Below, in pieces: positions 52,717 to 61,900 of a DNA stretch of 64,000 nucleotides; within the stretch, counting starts at the first letter, position 1; every line of letters begins with the position of its first letter. The notes beneath the pieces are model-generated. The model had not been told where the DNA came from, did not search any database, and saw nothing but the letters and a program-made list of their open reading frames with translations. The DNA is from Ornithinimicrobium ciconiae (lineage in GTDB: Bacteria > Actinomycetota > Actinomycetes > Actinomycetales > Dermatophilaceae), in the NCBI RefSeq assembly GCF_007197575.1, contig NZ_CP041616.1:3410001-3474000 (forward strand), written 5' to 3'. Made by a program: the position numbers and the translations under genes.

Positions 52717-53024
52717 GCCCAGGCCTGCCCGGGACGGCGCCGGTCGCGCGCGTTCCAACAGGCGGTGTGCCAGTGGCGTCGGTTCTCCACCCCGTGCATG
52801 CTCGAGGTCGGCCAGGCCACCGTGTGCGGGGTCGCGGCAGAGACATCTTGCTGGCACCCGGGGCACAGATAACTGCGCCCGGAGTCGTTACCCCGGACGT
52901 GTCGCGCCGCCAGCGCCCGACCCTCGAACTCGACCTCGTCCAGCACGGGACCCCGCTCGGGCGGGGGCCCACCCCGGCGCGGCGGCACCCGGCCACCGCG
53001 TCGCTTCCGGTTGGAGCGCCCCAT
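52713..53024 (-). CDS. small putative zinc-binding protein
   Basis: A 103-residue protein with a basic N-terminus (GRSNRKRRGGRVPPRRGG), then a compact zinc-site candidate YLCPGCQQDV followed by His and Cys in HWHTACW. It is conserved in position as a short protein ahead of the membrane gene. Probably nucleic-acid- or ATP-linked, but no catalytic motif is seen. The ATG overlaps the dehydrogenase stop by one base (TGATG). Confidence 0.75.
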   Translation of the reverse strand: MGRSNRKRRGGRVPPRRGGPPPERGPVLDEVEFEGRALAARHVRGNDSGRSYLCPGCQQDVSAATPHTVAWPTSSMHGVENRRHWHTACWNARDRRRPGQAWA

Positions 53025-54679
53025 CACTCTCCGCCGAGGAAGGGCTCCTCCAGCAGCACGTGCTCGACGAGCAGCGGCGAGGGCGCCAGGTGGGCTTGGA
53101 AGCCGGCGGTGCCGGAGTAGAGCTCCTCGGCGACGGCGAGCACCTCGTCCGCCCCCAGGTGATCGATCATCGCAAACGGACCGACCGGGTAGCCCAGACC
53201 GAACTGCAGGGCCGTGTCGATGTCCTGCGCGCTGGCATAGCCCTCGTCCAGCATCCGCACGCAGTCGTTGAGGTGGGTCACCAGCAGCGCGTCGACGACC
53301 AGCCCGGTGCGGTCCTTGCAGACCACCGGCGCGGCACCGATCGCCGTCACCACCGAGCGAAGCGTGGCGATGGTCTCCTCGGAGGTCTTGATCGTCTTGC
53401 CCACCTCGACCACCTGGCCGTTCGGGGTCGGTGCGTGCACCCGCAGCACGACCGTGTCCGAGGCCCGCCCGCTGATCGCGGCCAGCGCCACGGCGGAGTA
53501 GGTGTTGGCCGTGGCCAGGATCGTCCCCGGCGCGGTGACCTCGCCCAGCTCGGCGAACAGGTCGTCGACGTCGCGCGGCTCCCCGGCCGCCTCGTCCTCG
53601 ACGTCCTCGTCCTGGGCCTCGAGGACCAGGCCCACGGAGGCCAGCGACGAGAGGTCCCCTGAGGGGTCGGTCAGGTGCGTGACGGCATACCCCCCCTGCT
53701 CGAAGCGACCGCGCAACTCCTCGGCGAGCGCACCGGTGCCCAGCACGGCGACCGACTGCACGTCCCGGCCCGCGACCGCCACCGGAGTGAGCTCGTCCTC
53801 GACGACCTGGCCGCTGCCGGGCTTGGCGAAGGTGTAGAAGCCCCGTCCGCTCTTGCGACCGTGCCGCCCCGCCAGCACCATCCGCTCCAGCATGGTGCTG
53901 GGTGCGTGCTCCTGTCCGCGGCTGTGCGAGTAGATGACGTCCGAGATGTGGTGCATGACATCCAGGCCCACGAGGTCGCCCAGGGTCAGCGGTCCCATCG
54001 GCAGGCCGATGCCGACGTGCACCGCGGTGTCCAGGTCCTCCCGGCTGACGTGACCGCTCTCATACATCCGCATCGCGGCGCAGAAGTAGCCGTAGAGCAG
54101 GTAGTTGGCCACGAAGCCGGCCCTGTCGCCGATCACGATCGGCTTCTTGCCCAGGCTCTCGGACAGGCTCCGCAGCGTCTCGGTGACCTCGGGGTCGGTC
54201 AGCGGCGTGGTGATGACCTCGACGAGCTTGAGGATCGGCGCAGGGTTGAAGAAGTGCAGGCCGATGATGCGACCCGGCACCTGTGCGGGAGCGGCGATCT
54301 CGGTGATCGACAGGCTGGAGGTGTTGGTCGCCACGATCGCGCCGTCACCGAGCACGTCCTCGAGCTTGCCGATCACCTCGTGCTTGAGGGCCATGATCTC
54401 CGGCACGGCCTCGACCACCAGGTCGGCCGGCGCCAGCTCGGCATAGTCCGTGGTGATCGTGATCCGGTCCAGGATCTCGGCCTGGCCCGCCTCGTCCAGC
54501 TTGCCCTTGGCGACGGCCCGGTCGGTGGAGGCCTGCAGGATGGACCGGCCGCGCTCGGCATACTCCTGGCTGCTCTCCACCCCGATCACGGTGAGCCCGC
54601 CCCGGGCAAACACCTCCACGATGCCAGCACCCATGGTGCCCAGTCCGACGACTCCAACAGTTGAGATCTCACGTGGCAT
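53024..54679 (-). CDS. 3-hydroxyacyl-CoA dehydrogenase with duplicated C-terminal domain
   Basis: A 551-residue PaaH/FadB-type enzyme that oxidises 3-hydroxyacyl-CoA with NAD. The N-terminal Rossmann motif is GLGTMGAGI (12-20); catalytic His142 lies in GLHFFNPAP and the partner Asn follows (NYLLY). After the first helical domain (ending near 300) comes a degenerate Rossmann unit and a second helical C-terminal domain ([20 protein letters not shown]), as in larger family members. GAGGAT is 6 nt upstream of the ATG. It heads an operon with the zinc-binding and membrane genes. Confidence 0.95.
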   Translation of the reverse strand: MPREISTVGVVGLGTMGAGIVEVFARGGLTVIGVESSQEYAERGRSILQASTDRAVAKGKLDEAGQAEILDRITITTDYAELAPADLVVEAVPEIMALKHEVIGKLEDVLGDGAIVATNTSSLSITEIAAPAQVPGRIIGLHFFNPAPILKLVEVITTPLTDPEVTETLRSLSESLGKKPIVIGDRAGFVANYLLYGYFCAAMRMYESGHVSREDLDTAVHVGIGLPMGPLTLGDLVGLDVMHHISDVIYSHSRGQEHAPSTMLERMVLAGRHGRKSGRGFYTFAKPGSGQVVEDELTPVAVAGRDVQSVAVLGTGALAEELRGRFEQGGYAVTHLTDPSGDLSSLASVGLVLEAQDEDVEDEAAGEPRDVDDLFAELGEVTAPGTILATANTYSAVALAAISGRASDTVVLRVHAPTPNGQVVEVGKTIKTSEETIATLRSVVTAIGAAPVVCKDRTGLVVDALLVTHLNDCVRMLDEGYASAQDIDTALQFGLGYPVGPFAMIDHLGADEVLAVAEELYSGTAGFQAHLAPSPLLVEHVLLEEPFLGGE

Positions 54680-54703
54680 GCGCCGATCCTCTCACCCCGC
54701 ATC

Positions 54704-54709
54704 TACAGT
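54704..54709 (+). promoter_or_regulatory. -10 box of nucS
   Basis: TACAGT, 7 nt before GTG 54717; supports the chosen start and a leaderless nucS mRNA. Confidence 0.6.
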
Positions 54710-54716
54710 GTTGGAC

Positions 54717-55412
54717 GTGCGTGTCGTGATTGCCCGGTGCAGCGTGGACTATGAGGGGGCCCTGCAGGCCCACCTTCCCCTGGCCACCCGTCTGCTGATG
54801 GTCAAGGCCGATGGTTCGGTCCTGATCCACTCCGACGGCGGCTCCTACAAGCCGCTCAACTGGATGGCACCCCCGTGCCGTATGACGGAACTCACCCCGG
54901 ACGAGGAGGAGACCGAGCAGGGGGTCGAGTCGGTGTGGCTGGTGCGCCACGGCAAGCGGGAGGACACCCTGCGGATCCGGCTGCACGAGGTCCTCTCGGA
55001 CACCTCCCACGACCTCGGGGTGGACCCTGGCCTGGTCAAGGACGGGGTGGAGGCTCAGCTGCAGGCGCTGCTGGCCGAGCACATCTCGACGCTGGGCGAG
55101 GGCTACACGCTGCTGCGCCGGGAGTTCGGGACCGCGATCGGCCCGGTGGACATCCTGTGCAAGGACAGCTCCGGGGCCACCGTCGCGGTGGAGATCAAGC
55201 GCCGCGGAGACATCGACGGGGTGGAGCAGCTGACCCGCTATCTGGAGCTGCTCAACCGCGACCCGCACCTGGCGCCGGTGCAGGGCGTCTTTGCCGCGCA
55301 GGTCATCAAGCCGCAGGCGCGGGTGCTGGCCACCGACCGCGGGATCCGCTGCGTGACACTGGACTACGAGGCCCTACGCGGCATGGACAACGCCGAGTCC
55401 CGGTTGTTCTGA
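54717..55412 (+). CDS. nucS: mismatch-specific endonuclease NucS
   Basis: NucS (EndoMS) cuts at mismatches in actinobacteria and archaea and replaces MutS/MutL for replication fidelity. It has 231 residues from GTG 54717. The C-terminal nuclease shows Asp145 (GPVDILCKD), Glu159 and Lys161 ([12 protein letters not shown]) and [10 protein letters not shown]. The last residues AESRLF resemble a sliding-clamp-binding motif. The N-terminal dimerisation domain begins [12 protein letters not shown]. No mutS/mutL is seen in the window, as expected for the lineage. Confidence 0.97.
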   Translation: MRVVIARCSVDYEGALQAHLPLATRLLMVKADGSVLIHSDGGSYKPLNWMAPPCRMTELTPDEEETEQGVESVWLVRHGKREDTLRIRLHEVLSDTSHDLGVDPGLVKDGVEAQLQALLAEHISTLGEGYTLLRREFGTAIGPVDILCKDSSGATVAVEIKRRGDIDGVEQLTRYLELLNRDPHLAPVQGVFAAQVIKPQARVLATDRGIRCVTLDYEALRGMDNAESRLF

Positions 55413-55470
55413 GGTTCCGCCTCGTCCCGACCGGACGCACGGGCCTCTGGCGCTCGGCGGCGGCGCACCC

Positions 55471-55476
55471 TAGATT
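55471..55476 (+). promoter_or_regulatory. -10 box of the second VOC gene
   Basis: TAGATT, 6 nt before ATG 55483. Confidence 0.6.
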
Positions 55477-55482
55477 CTGCCC

Positions 55483-55944
55483 ATGAGCACCGAATTCCAG
55501 GTGACCTTCGACTGCGCCGATCCACAGCGCCTGTCACTGTTCTGGCGCGACGCCCTCGGCTACGTGCACCCACCTCCGCCGGGGGTCCAGTTCGCACCCG
55601 GCGAGGACCCACTGGCTGCCTGGGAGGAGTTCCTCGACGGACTCCAGGTGCCCGAGGGTCAGCGCAACGACCGCTCGGCGCTGGAGGACCCGGAGGGTCG
55701 GCGTCCGCGGCTGTTCTTCCAGCGCGTGCCCGAGAGCAAGCAGGTGAAAAACCGCCTGCACCTGGACGTGCGGGCAGCCCCCGGGCTCCAGGGCGAGGCA
55801 CGGCTGGCCGCACTCGAGGCGGAGTGTGAGCGATTGGTGGCGCTCGGCGCCACCCGCGTCCAACGCTTCGAGCCGGAGCCCTATGTCAGCGGCGGCTTCA
55901 TCGTGATGCAGGACCCTGAGGGCAACGAGTTCTGCCTGGACTGA
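55483..55944 (+). CDS. VOC family protein (Glyoxalase_6-like)
   Basis: A 153-residue single VOC domain: FQVTFDCADPQRLSLFWRDAL at the start, LHLDVRA in the middle and VMQDPEGNEFCLD at the end, the layout of the actinobacterial Glyoxalase_6 group. The substrate is unknown. TAGATT sits 6 nt before the ATG, so leaderless. It is a separate unit from nucS, 70 bp downstream. Confidence 0.9.
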   Translation: MSTEFQVTFDCADPQRLSLFWRDALGYVHPPPPGVQFAPGEDPLAAWEEFLDGLQVPEGQRNDRSALEDPEGRRPRLFFQRVPESKQVKNRLHLDVRAAPGLQGEARLAALEAECERLVALGATRVQRFEPEPYVSGGFIVMQDPEGNEFCLD

Positions 55945-56003
55945 GCGCCGACCACCGCGGGGCGCCGGGTGCGCGCGCCGGGCAGCGGGGGCAGAATCAG
56001 CCC

Positions 56004-57551
56004 ATGACCCGCCGCGCCGCCATCGCCGCACCCAATCCCGCCGCGACCTCGGCCGGACTTCACGCCCTCGGGGCCGGAGGCAACGCGGTGGACGCCGCCA
56101 TCGCCGCCATGACCACCGCGACGGCCACCGAGCCGGGCATCGTCAGCCCGTTGGCCGGGGCGTTCATCAACGTCTGGCCGACCGATGGCGACCCGGTGGT
56201 GATCGACGGAAACGTCGAGATGCCCGGTCGCGGCGCCGACCCCGCGCGGTTCGGCAGCGGCCTGATCGAGTGCGTGACGACATACGGCGGGGGGCTGACC
56301 ACCTATGCCGGGCCGGGCGCGGTCGCGACCCCGGGCATGTTTGCCGGGATGGGGCTGGCGCACGAGCGCTTCGGCGCCGCGCCGTGGAGCGAGCTGTTGG
56401 GGGTGGCGGCCACCATCACCGCCGACGGCTTCCAGATGAGCCACACCGCGGCGAGCTACTTCGAGCTGGTCGCCCACACCATCTTTGCCTGGGACCCGAC
56501 CACCCGGGGCATCTACACCAACGACGCGAGCGCCTGGGCGCCCGGCCAACTGCTGCGCGACGACAACCTGGTGGCGACGCTGCGGCAGATCGGCGAGGAG
56601 GGTGCGGCCAGTGTCTACTCGGGCGACATCGCGGCGCGGATCGTGGCCGACATGGACGAGCGGGGCGGGCTGATCACGGCACGGGACCTGGCCGAGTACC
56701 GCCCCATGGTGCGCACCCCGCTGCGCACCACGCTCGGCGCCTGGGACCTGGCCGCGAACTCGCCGCCGGCGATCGGTGGCGCGGTGTTGACCGCGATGAT
56801 GAGGCTGCTGGGCGATGTCAGTGAGCGGGTCTCCCCGGCGCACGCCGCGCGGGTGATGAAGGACGTCCTGGACCTGCGGCTGCACCGGGTCGATGTCGCC
56901 GACGACCTGGAGGTCGCGGGGCACGAGCTGCTCGAGACGATCGCCGAGCTGGGTGCGGTCGGGCTGCCGACCTCCCAGGACACCGCGCACGTCTCGGTGG
57001 TCGATGACGACGGCAATGCCTGTGCCATCACGGCGTCCTCGGGTTATGGCTCAGGGATGTATGTCGGGGGCACCGGCATGCTTGGCAACAACGCCCTCGG
57101 TGAGCCGGAGCTCAACCGCCGCGGCCTGCACGCGCTGGTCCCGGGCACACGCCTGGCCTCCAACATGGCACCGACGACGGCCCGGCACCGGGACGGCACG
57201 GTCCTGTCGATCGGCACCCCCGGGGCGGATCGCATCACCACGGCTCTGCTGCAGGTGCTGGTCCACTTCTGTCTCCATGGAGAGACGCTGCAGTATGCCG
57301 TTGACGCACCTCGGCTGCACGTGCGTCACCTGGAGGACGGTGGGGTGCGGATCGACTATGAGGAGTCGGACGAGCTGCAGGAGGCGCTCACCGGCATCGT
57401 CGGTCGGTCGACCGGTGAGCTGGTGCCCTTGCACGCGCACGCCCGGCACGCAATGTTCTTTGGTGGGGTGGGAGCGGCCCTACGCACCCCGGAGGGGGAG
57501 CTCACCGCGGCGGCGGACCCCAGGCGGGACGCCGCCACGGCGGTCGGCTAG
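56004..57551 (+). CDS. gamma-glutamyltransferase-family protein
   Basis: A 515-residue Ntn-hydrolase-type GGT homologue. The nucleophile position is Thr327 (SQDTAHVSVVDDDGNACAIT), preceded by ALGAGGNAVDAAIAA at the N-terminus and followed by GTRLASNMAPTTA. There is no signal peptide, so it is cytoplasmic, unlike most GGT enzymes; glutathione is absent in actinobacteria, so the substrate is probably another gamma-glutamyl or amide compound (inference). CAGAAT lies 6 nt before ATG 56004. The stop codon lies within 24-bp tandem repeats. Confidence 0.9.
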   Translation: MTRRAAIAAPNPAATSAGLHALGAGGNAVDAAIAAMTTATATEPGIVSPLAGAFINVWPTDGDPVVIDGNVEMPGRGADPARFGSGLIECVTTYGGGLTTYAGPGAVATPGMFAGMGLAHERFGAAPWSELLGVAATITADGFQMSHTAASYFELVAHTIFAWDPTTRGIYTNDASAWAPGQLLRDDNLVATLRQIGEEGAASVYSGDIAARIVADMDERGGLITARDLAEYRPMVRTPLRTTLGAWDLAANSPPAIGGAVLTAMMRLLGDVSERVSPAHAARVMKDVLDLRLHRVDVADDLEVAGHELLETIAELGAVGLPTSQDTAHVSVVDDDGNACAITASSGYGSGMYVGGTGMLGNNALGEPELNRRGLHALVPGTRLASNMAPTTARHRDGTVLSIGTPGADRITTALLQVLVHFCLHGETLQYAVDAPRLHVRHLEDGGVRIDYEESDELQEALTGIVGRSTGELVPLHAHARHAMFFGGVGAALRTPEGELTAAADPRRDAATAVG

Positions 57552-57613
57552 CTGGTCGGCTCTGCGGTCAGCTAGCTGGTCAGCGGGGGGTCGGCTAGCT
57601 GGTCAGCGCGGCG
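57542..57613. repeat. 24-bp tandem repeat across the GGT stop codon (3 copies)
   Basis: GGTCGGCTAGCTGGTC recurs at about 57542, 57566 and 57589. The GGT stop TAG (57549-57551) recurs in each copy. The third copy extends into the 3' end of the convergent STAS gene (stop at 57603). Confidence 0.9.
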
Positions 57614-57992
57614 GCAGGGGTGGCATCGGTGGCAGGTGCGGCATCGCGCCGCCCATGTGCATGGTGTCCACCCGGGCCAGGACCAGGTGCAGCCGGGTGA
57701 TGCGCATCAGTCGCTCGAGCCGCTCGGAGGCCTCGGCAATAACCAGCCGACGGTTTTGTCGGCGGGCTCGTTGGTGGAGTCCCACCAGGACGCCGAGCCC
57801 GGTGGCGTCGGCGACCTCGGCCTCCCTGAGGTGGAGGATCAGGTCACCCTCGCCGGCCGCAAGAAGTCGCTGCAGGTGGGCACGCAGCTCGGGAACCGTG
57901 CGGACGCCCAGCTGCCCCCTGATCGTCGCCTCACGCCCCGGTGAGTCGATCGACAGCTCAATACCCGGCCCTGCCCACACCACTGCGGTCAT
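57603..57992 (-). CDS. STAS-domain protein (anti-anti-sigma-factor-like), no phospho-Ser
   Basis: A 129-residue STAS domain: ELSIDSPGREATIRGQLGVR, then LILHLREAEVADATGLGVLVGL. In SpoIIAA/RsbV the segment is D-S-S-G; here Asp is followed by Ala-Thr-Gly, so the regulatory Ser is missing. The protein ends with a His/Met/Pro-rich tail (MHMGGAMPHLPPMPPLPPR). Start ATG 57992 has GGAGG 5-8 nt upstream. No kinase or sigma factor is adjacent. Confidence 0.88.
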   Translation of the reverse strand: MTAVVWAGPGIELSIDSPGREATIRGQLGVRTVPELRAHLQRLLAAGEGDLILHLREAEVADATGLGVLVGLHQRARRQNRRLVIAEASERLERLMRITRLHLVLARVDTMHMGGAMPHLPPMPPLPPR

Positions 57993-58260
57993 GCCATCCT
58001 CCACCCGAATGAAACACTGCGCTTGGCACACGCCTGTCGCGCTGCCACACAGTCTTATTCCTAGAACGTCGTGGATCCACCTTTGGTTGCACCCAGGTCG
58101 GTCACGATTTCGTAAAATGATCTCAACGGTCTCGCCTCCCCGCGTCCCCCTGGAGAATGAGTTCCGGGGCACGGGCCGCGGCGCGTCCATGCTGTCCGTC
58201 ACACGCTACGCGGAGCAGGCCACCGGGACGAACGATTTTGCGCGATGCGATGATGCAGGC

Positions 58261-58917
58261 ATGGTCATCCTCAACCGGATCTACACCCGCACCGGCGACG
58301 ACGGCACCACCTCCCTGGGCGACTTCAGTCGCACCGGCAAGAACGATCCGCGGCTGGTGGCCTATGCCGACACCGACGAGACGAACTCGGCGATCGGCGT
58401 GGCTGTCGCCACGGGCAGCCTGCGTGAGGACGTGAGCGCCACCCTGGTGCGGATCCAGAACGACCTGTTCGATGTCGGGGCCGACCTCTGCGCACCGCTG
58501 CGGAAGAGTTACGAGCACCCACCGCTGCGCGTGCAGGCGGTCTGGATCGATGAACTTGAAGCGGACTGTGACCGCTACAACGACGAGCTGGGCACGCTGC
58601 GCTCCTTCATCCTGCCCGGCGGATCCCCCGGCTCGGCCCACCTGCACGTGGCCCGGACCGTCGCCCGACGCGCGGAGCGGTCCTCGTGGGCGGCGCTGGA
58701 GGCGTATGGCACCGAGCCGGCAGCTGCCGACGCCGAGCGGGGCACCGGCGGCGTCAACCCGCTGACTGCGAAGTATCTCAACCGGCTCTCCGACCTGCTG
58801 TTCATCCTGGCCAGGGTCGCCAATCTCGAGGCGGGCGGGGACGTGCTCTGGCAGCCTGGGGGCGGCCGAGCCGAGCAGCCGGCGAAGGACCGAGGCCGCT
58901 CCGCCACCACGTCCTGA
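58261..58917 (+). CDS. cob(I)yrinic acid a,c-diamide adenosyltransferase, PduO type
   Basis: A 218-residue PduO-type ATP:cob(I)alamin adenosyltransferase that makes adenosylcobalamin for methylmalonyl-CoA mutase and others. The ATP site is IYTRTGDDGTTSLGDFSRTG; RIQNDLFDVGADL, FILPGGSPGSAHLHVARTVA and AKYLNRLSDLLFILAR are hallmarks. GATGAT lies 6 nt upstream of ATG 58261. A Ser/Arg/Gly-rich tail of about 25 residues ends the protein. Confidence 0.95.
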   Translation: MVILNRIYTRTGDDGTTSLGDFSRTGKNDPRLVAYADTDETNSAIGVAVATGSLREDVSATLVRIQNDLFDVGADLCAPLRKSYEHPPLRVQAVWIDELEADCDRYNDELGTLRSFILPGGSPGSAHLHVARTVARRAERSSWAALEAYGTEPAAADAERGTGGVNPLTAKYLNRLSDLLFILARVANLEAGGDVLWQPGGGRAEQPAKDRGRSATTS

Positions 58918-59002
58918 CCGGACACCGTCTGTGATCGGACACAAGGTCTGGTGCGTCTGAGTCCCACCGAGCGCACCGCTGGTGATCTCTCCTCTACGAC
59001 CG

Positions 59003-59042
59003 CGTGCGTGACCGCTCCCGGGTCCGGGAGCGGTCACGCACG
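59003..59042. terminator. bidirectional terminator, 18-bp perfect stem
   Basis: Arms CGTGCGTGACCGCTCCCG (59003-59020) and its exact complement (59025-59042) with a GGTC tetraloop, between the convergent adenosyltransferase and His-rich lipoprotein genes. Confidence 0.92.
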
Positions 59043-59082
59043 AGCGGCCTGTTGCGCAGGCCAGACGTCGCTGGGCGGTGGA

Positions 59083-59832
59083 TCAGTCGTGGTGCACGTG
59101 GCAGCTGGCCTCAACCCGCAGTGGGCGGCCGTCCGACAGTTCCCCGGTCAGCGTGAGCCCGAGCGTGTGGTCGTCGCGCTCGACGTCGACGACCGCGTCG
59201 GTCAGCGGTAGCCGGTAGCCATCGAGGGTCAGCTCGAGCGCGTAGATCGGCGCCTGGCCGTCGGTCTCGGGCATCTCCTCCAGCGCCAGGCCGAGATAGT
59301 CCCCCTGTGCCGCCGCGTCGTCGGAGTAGTTGGTGCCGAAGTGCGCAAGGAACAGCGCCCCACGGTCCTCGCAGGTGGCGCCCTCGACCTCGGTGTCCTT
59401 GTCGTCGCCGACGACGAACCTGGCCTGGCCCTCGTCGCAGTAGCGGACAACCTGTTCACCGACGTCAGTCACCGTCGTGCCGCACTCGACTAAGGGGTCA
59501 GCAGGGCGGGGCGGACCTGCGGTCACCACGGCGTCGTCGGCTGGCTCGTCCCCATGGTGGTGAGCACCAGCATCAGCCGTGCCGCTGCTCTCGTCATGGT
59601 GGGCATGGTCGTCTGGGGTCACGCTGCTCTCGTCGTGATGGACGCCGTGGTCCTCAGCGTGCCCGGCGGGACCCCCGGTGTCCGCCACGGAGTCGTGCTC
59701 CTCGGAGTGCTGTCCGGCGTCGGGCCCAGCCCCGGTGGGGGTGCCGGTGCACGCTGACACCGACACCCCCACCGCGAGCACAAGGCTGACGACCCGGGCC
59801 GAGGCCCTGACGGAGCTTCCGGCTCGGGTCAT
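59083..59832 (-). CDS. His-rich lipoprotein, putative metal-binding
   Basis: A 249-residue lipoprotein: the signal peptide ends in VSVSAC (Cys28), then a His/Asp/Glu-rich region (residues 40-95: HSEEHDS, HAEDHGVHHDES, HAHHDES, AHHHGDE) likely to chelate metal, then a C-terminal domain with three Cys (VECGTTV, YCDEGQ, CEDRG) and an ELTLDGYRLPLTD core. It follows the LVIVD gene by 3 bp, so the two form an exported pair. Metal binding is inferred from composition. Confidence 0.85.
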   Translation of the reverse strand: MTRAGSSVRASARVVSLVLAVGVSVSACTGTPTGAGPDAGQHSEEHDSVADTGGPAGHAEDHGVHHDESSVTPDDHAHHDESSGTADAGAHHHGDEPADDAVVTAGPPRPADPLVECGTTVTDVGEQVVRYCDEGQARFVVGDDKDTEVEGATCEDRGALFLAHFGTNYSDDAAAQGDYLGLALEEMPETDGQAPIYALELTLDGYRLPLTDAVVDVERDDHTLGLTLTGELSDGRPLRVEASCHVHHD

Positions 59833-59835
59833 GGA

Positions 59836-61323
59836 TCAGCCGTTCTGGGCGTAGGTGGGACGGACGATGTCCACCCCACGCGAACCATCGGCGATGTACA
59901 TCACGTCACCGACCCAGTAGGGCGCCCAGTGCGACCCGCCGTCCGCCCGGTAGTAGGCGATCTGCGTCGGGTTCGCGGGGTCACTGACGTCGATGAAGTG
60001 CGTGCCCTGGCCGTAGTAGGACTGGGCGAGCACCCCATCACGCAACTGGAAGTAGTGCGCCGAGCACCCGGCACCGGGCAGGCTGCCCGGCTTGCCGTAG
60101 GGGCTCCACTCGGAGATCACCGGCAGGCGGTACGGGTCCGCCTCGGTCGAGCCCCACGCCTGACCCTGCTCGCTGTCGGCCAGGTCGACAATGAGCAGAC
60201 GACCGTCCGTCTCGCAGGACGAGGTGAAGTTCTCGATGGTCACGAGCGCCACCTTGCCGGCGTCGTAGTCGCCCAGCGACTCGAGCGGACGCACCAGGTT
60301 GTGCGCGAGCGAGCCACCCCAGGTCTCCTGGTTGGACTGGTAGAACTTGCCACCGGCGTAGGGCACGGGGTCCGTGGCGGAGGCCACGCGGTAGCGGTTC
60401 TCCACCGGGTCCCACTGTCGGCCCTTGGTCCAGTAGCCGCGGATGCCACCAGCGCCCGAGACCCACGCAACACCGGCCTCGTCAACCTGCACGTCGTGCG
60501 AGTAGTCGGTCACGCCGTCATTGCGTCCCAGGTCGATTGCATACTCGTGGACCTTGGGCTTCTTGGGGTTGCGGATATCGACCGCGAAGATCGGGCGGCC
60601 GTCCCAGTCCTCGGGCTGCCAGTCGGCGGGACGCGGCCCACCAGACCAGAGGAACTGGCAGTCGTTGACGCAGGTCGTGGTGTGCCCCGCAGGCACCTCG
60701 GTGTAGCTCAGGACCTTCAGGTCGTGCGGGAACTTGGCGTCAACGATGTAAACACCGGACTCCCCGGTGGCCTGGTTCTGACCGAAAGCACGGGGGTCGC
60801 GAGCCATGAAGACCAGCTTGCGCTTGGGGTCGACATCCATGTCCTCGTTCTGCCAGAAGCCCGGCATGTCGATGGAGTCGAGCGGGAGCGGGTGCTCGGG
60901 GTCACTGATGTCGTAGGACTTCAGGCCGAAGCGTCCGGTGACGAACATGACCTTCTGCTTGCCCGGGTAGTCGATGAAGTTGATCGCGGTCGCACCGACG
61001 GCCTCGGGCAGCTGACCGATGAACTCGACGTCCTTCGAAGCGCCGGTCGGCGGCGTGGTGACCAGGGTGCTCGGGCCAGTCTGGGCGTTGCCGTGGCCCT
61101 TGCCCTTGCCGTTCCCCTTGCCATTGCCCTTGCCTGCGTCGGCAGCCTCGACGGTCGTGCCGTCTGACGCCGCCTGACGGGCGGCCGCCATCTCCAACTC
61201 TTCCTTGTAGTGGTCGGTGCAGGCGGCCGCAGCGACCGGAGTCAACGCCAGGCTGACGGTCGCCGCCACCATGACGAGCCTTCTGAGAAAGCTCGACCTA
61301 TGGGGTGTGGGAGATCTACGCAT
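59836..61323 (-). CDS. exported LVIVD-repeat beta-propeller protein
   Basis: A 495-residue secreted protein. The N-terminus (RSSFLRRLVMVAATVSLALT) is a signal peptide; VAAAAC may be a lipobox. A Gly/Lys/Asn/His-rich linker (about 90-105) precedes LVIVD-type repeats such as YDISDPEHPLPLDSID, VYIVDAKFPHDLKVLSYTE, IFAVDIRNPKKPKVHE and FIDVSDPANPTQIAYYR, which fold as a propeller. Function unknown; such proteins often accompany cell-surface or metal-handling systems. First gene of a pair with the His-rich lipoprotein. Confidence 0.9.
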   Translation of the reverse strand: MRRSPTPHRSSFLRRLVMVAATVSLALTPVAAAACTDHYKEELEMAAARQAASDGTTVEAADAGKGNGKGNGKGKGHGNAQTGPSTLVTTPPTGASKDVEFIGQLPEAVGATAINFIDYPGKQKVMFVTGRFGLKSYDISDPEHPLPLDSIDMPGFWQNEDMDVDPKRKLVFMARDPRAFGQNQATGESGVYIVDAKFPHDLKVLSYTEVPAGHTTTCVNDCQFLWSGGPRPADWQPEDWDGRPIFAVDIRNPKKPKVHEYAIDLGRNDGVTDYSHDVQVDEAGVAWVSGAGGIRGYWTKGRQWDPVENRYRVASATDPVPYAGGKFYQSNQETWGGSLAHNLVRPLESLGDYDAGKVALVTIENFTSSCETDGRLLIVDLADSEQGQAWGSTEADPYRLPVISEWSPYGKPGSLPGAGCSAHYFQLRDGVLAQSYYGQGTHFIDVSDPANPTQIAYYRADGGSHWAPYWVGDVMYIADGSRGVDIVRPTYAQNG

Positions 61324-61404
61324 GCGACATCGTTGTCCTTTCACACAGGGATGACGCCTCTGACCCCCCGGGGGCGCTGGGTGGAGCCTGCCCCATGCAT
61401 CGCT

Positions 61405-61446
61405 GCAGCGCAAGCAATATGACCAATTTGTTATCTCAGACAACAA
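61405..61446 (-). promoter_or_regulatory. AT-rich promoter/operator candidate of the LVIVD operon
   Basis: The most AT-rich stretch of the region, with a TTGTT...AACAA inverted repeat (61428-61446) overlapping a possible -35 (TTGTTG) and a CATATT -10. It suggests regulated expression, for example by a metal-responsive protein (speculative). Confidence 0.4.
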
Positions 61447-61464
61447 TCCAGCCAGAGACCCGGT

Positions 61465-61893
61465 CTAGGCGACGTTGGCGTTCCAGCCCGGAGGCACGGA
61501 CTCCAGCCAGGAACGCAGACCGGTGTAGTGCTCCAGCCCGAGAGCCAGCTCAAAGCGCGTGTCGGCATACTCGCAGGGCACAGCGATCACCGGAGCATTC
61601 AGCCACGGGAAGGCGGCGGGGTTCTCCTCGCGGGCGATGCCCAGGTCCAGGGCGGAGCGTTGCCACTTGTGCAGCGGCTGACGAAAGGGGCCGCCGCGAC
61701 CATAATGGTCGAGACGGCCCGTGTCGTAGTGAAGCAGCCCGCGGCTCCAGTCCTCGTGCTCGCCAGAGCGGTAGGCACAGGGGAAGGAACGGGCACTGCC
61801 AGCGAAGTGGTGGAAGGCCAGCAGGCCGATGCCCATGACCAGCGCAGCCGAGAGCACCGCGAGCGCGATGAGCACGAGGACGCCGGCATCCAT
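61465..61893 (-). CDS. DUF2550 membrane protein
   Basis: A 142-residue protein with one N-terminal membrane helix (VLVLIALAVLSAALVMGIGLL) followed by a conserved cytoplasmic domain (PCAYRSGEHEDWSRGLLHYD, RGPFRQPLHKWQR-like, VIAVPCEYADTRFELAL). It follows atpC by 7 bp, the order found in Mycobacterium (Rv1312), so it is co-expressed with ATP synthase. Function unknown. Confidence 0.92.
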   Translation of the reverse strand: MDAGVLVLIALAVLSAALVMGIGLLAFHHFAGSARSFPCAYRSGEHEDWSRGLLHYDTGRLDHYGRGGPFRQPLHKWQRSALDLGIAREENPAAFPWLNAPVIAVPCEYADTRFELALGLEHYTGLRSWLESVPPGWNANVA

Positions 61894-61900
61894 GGTCAGC

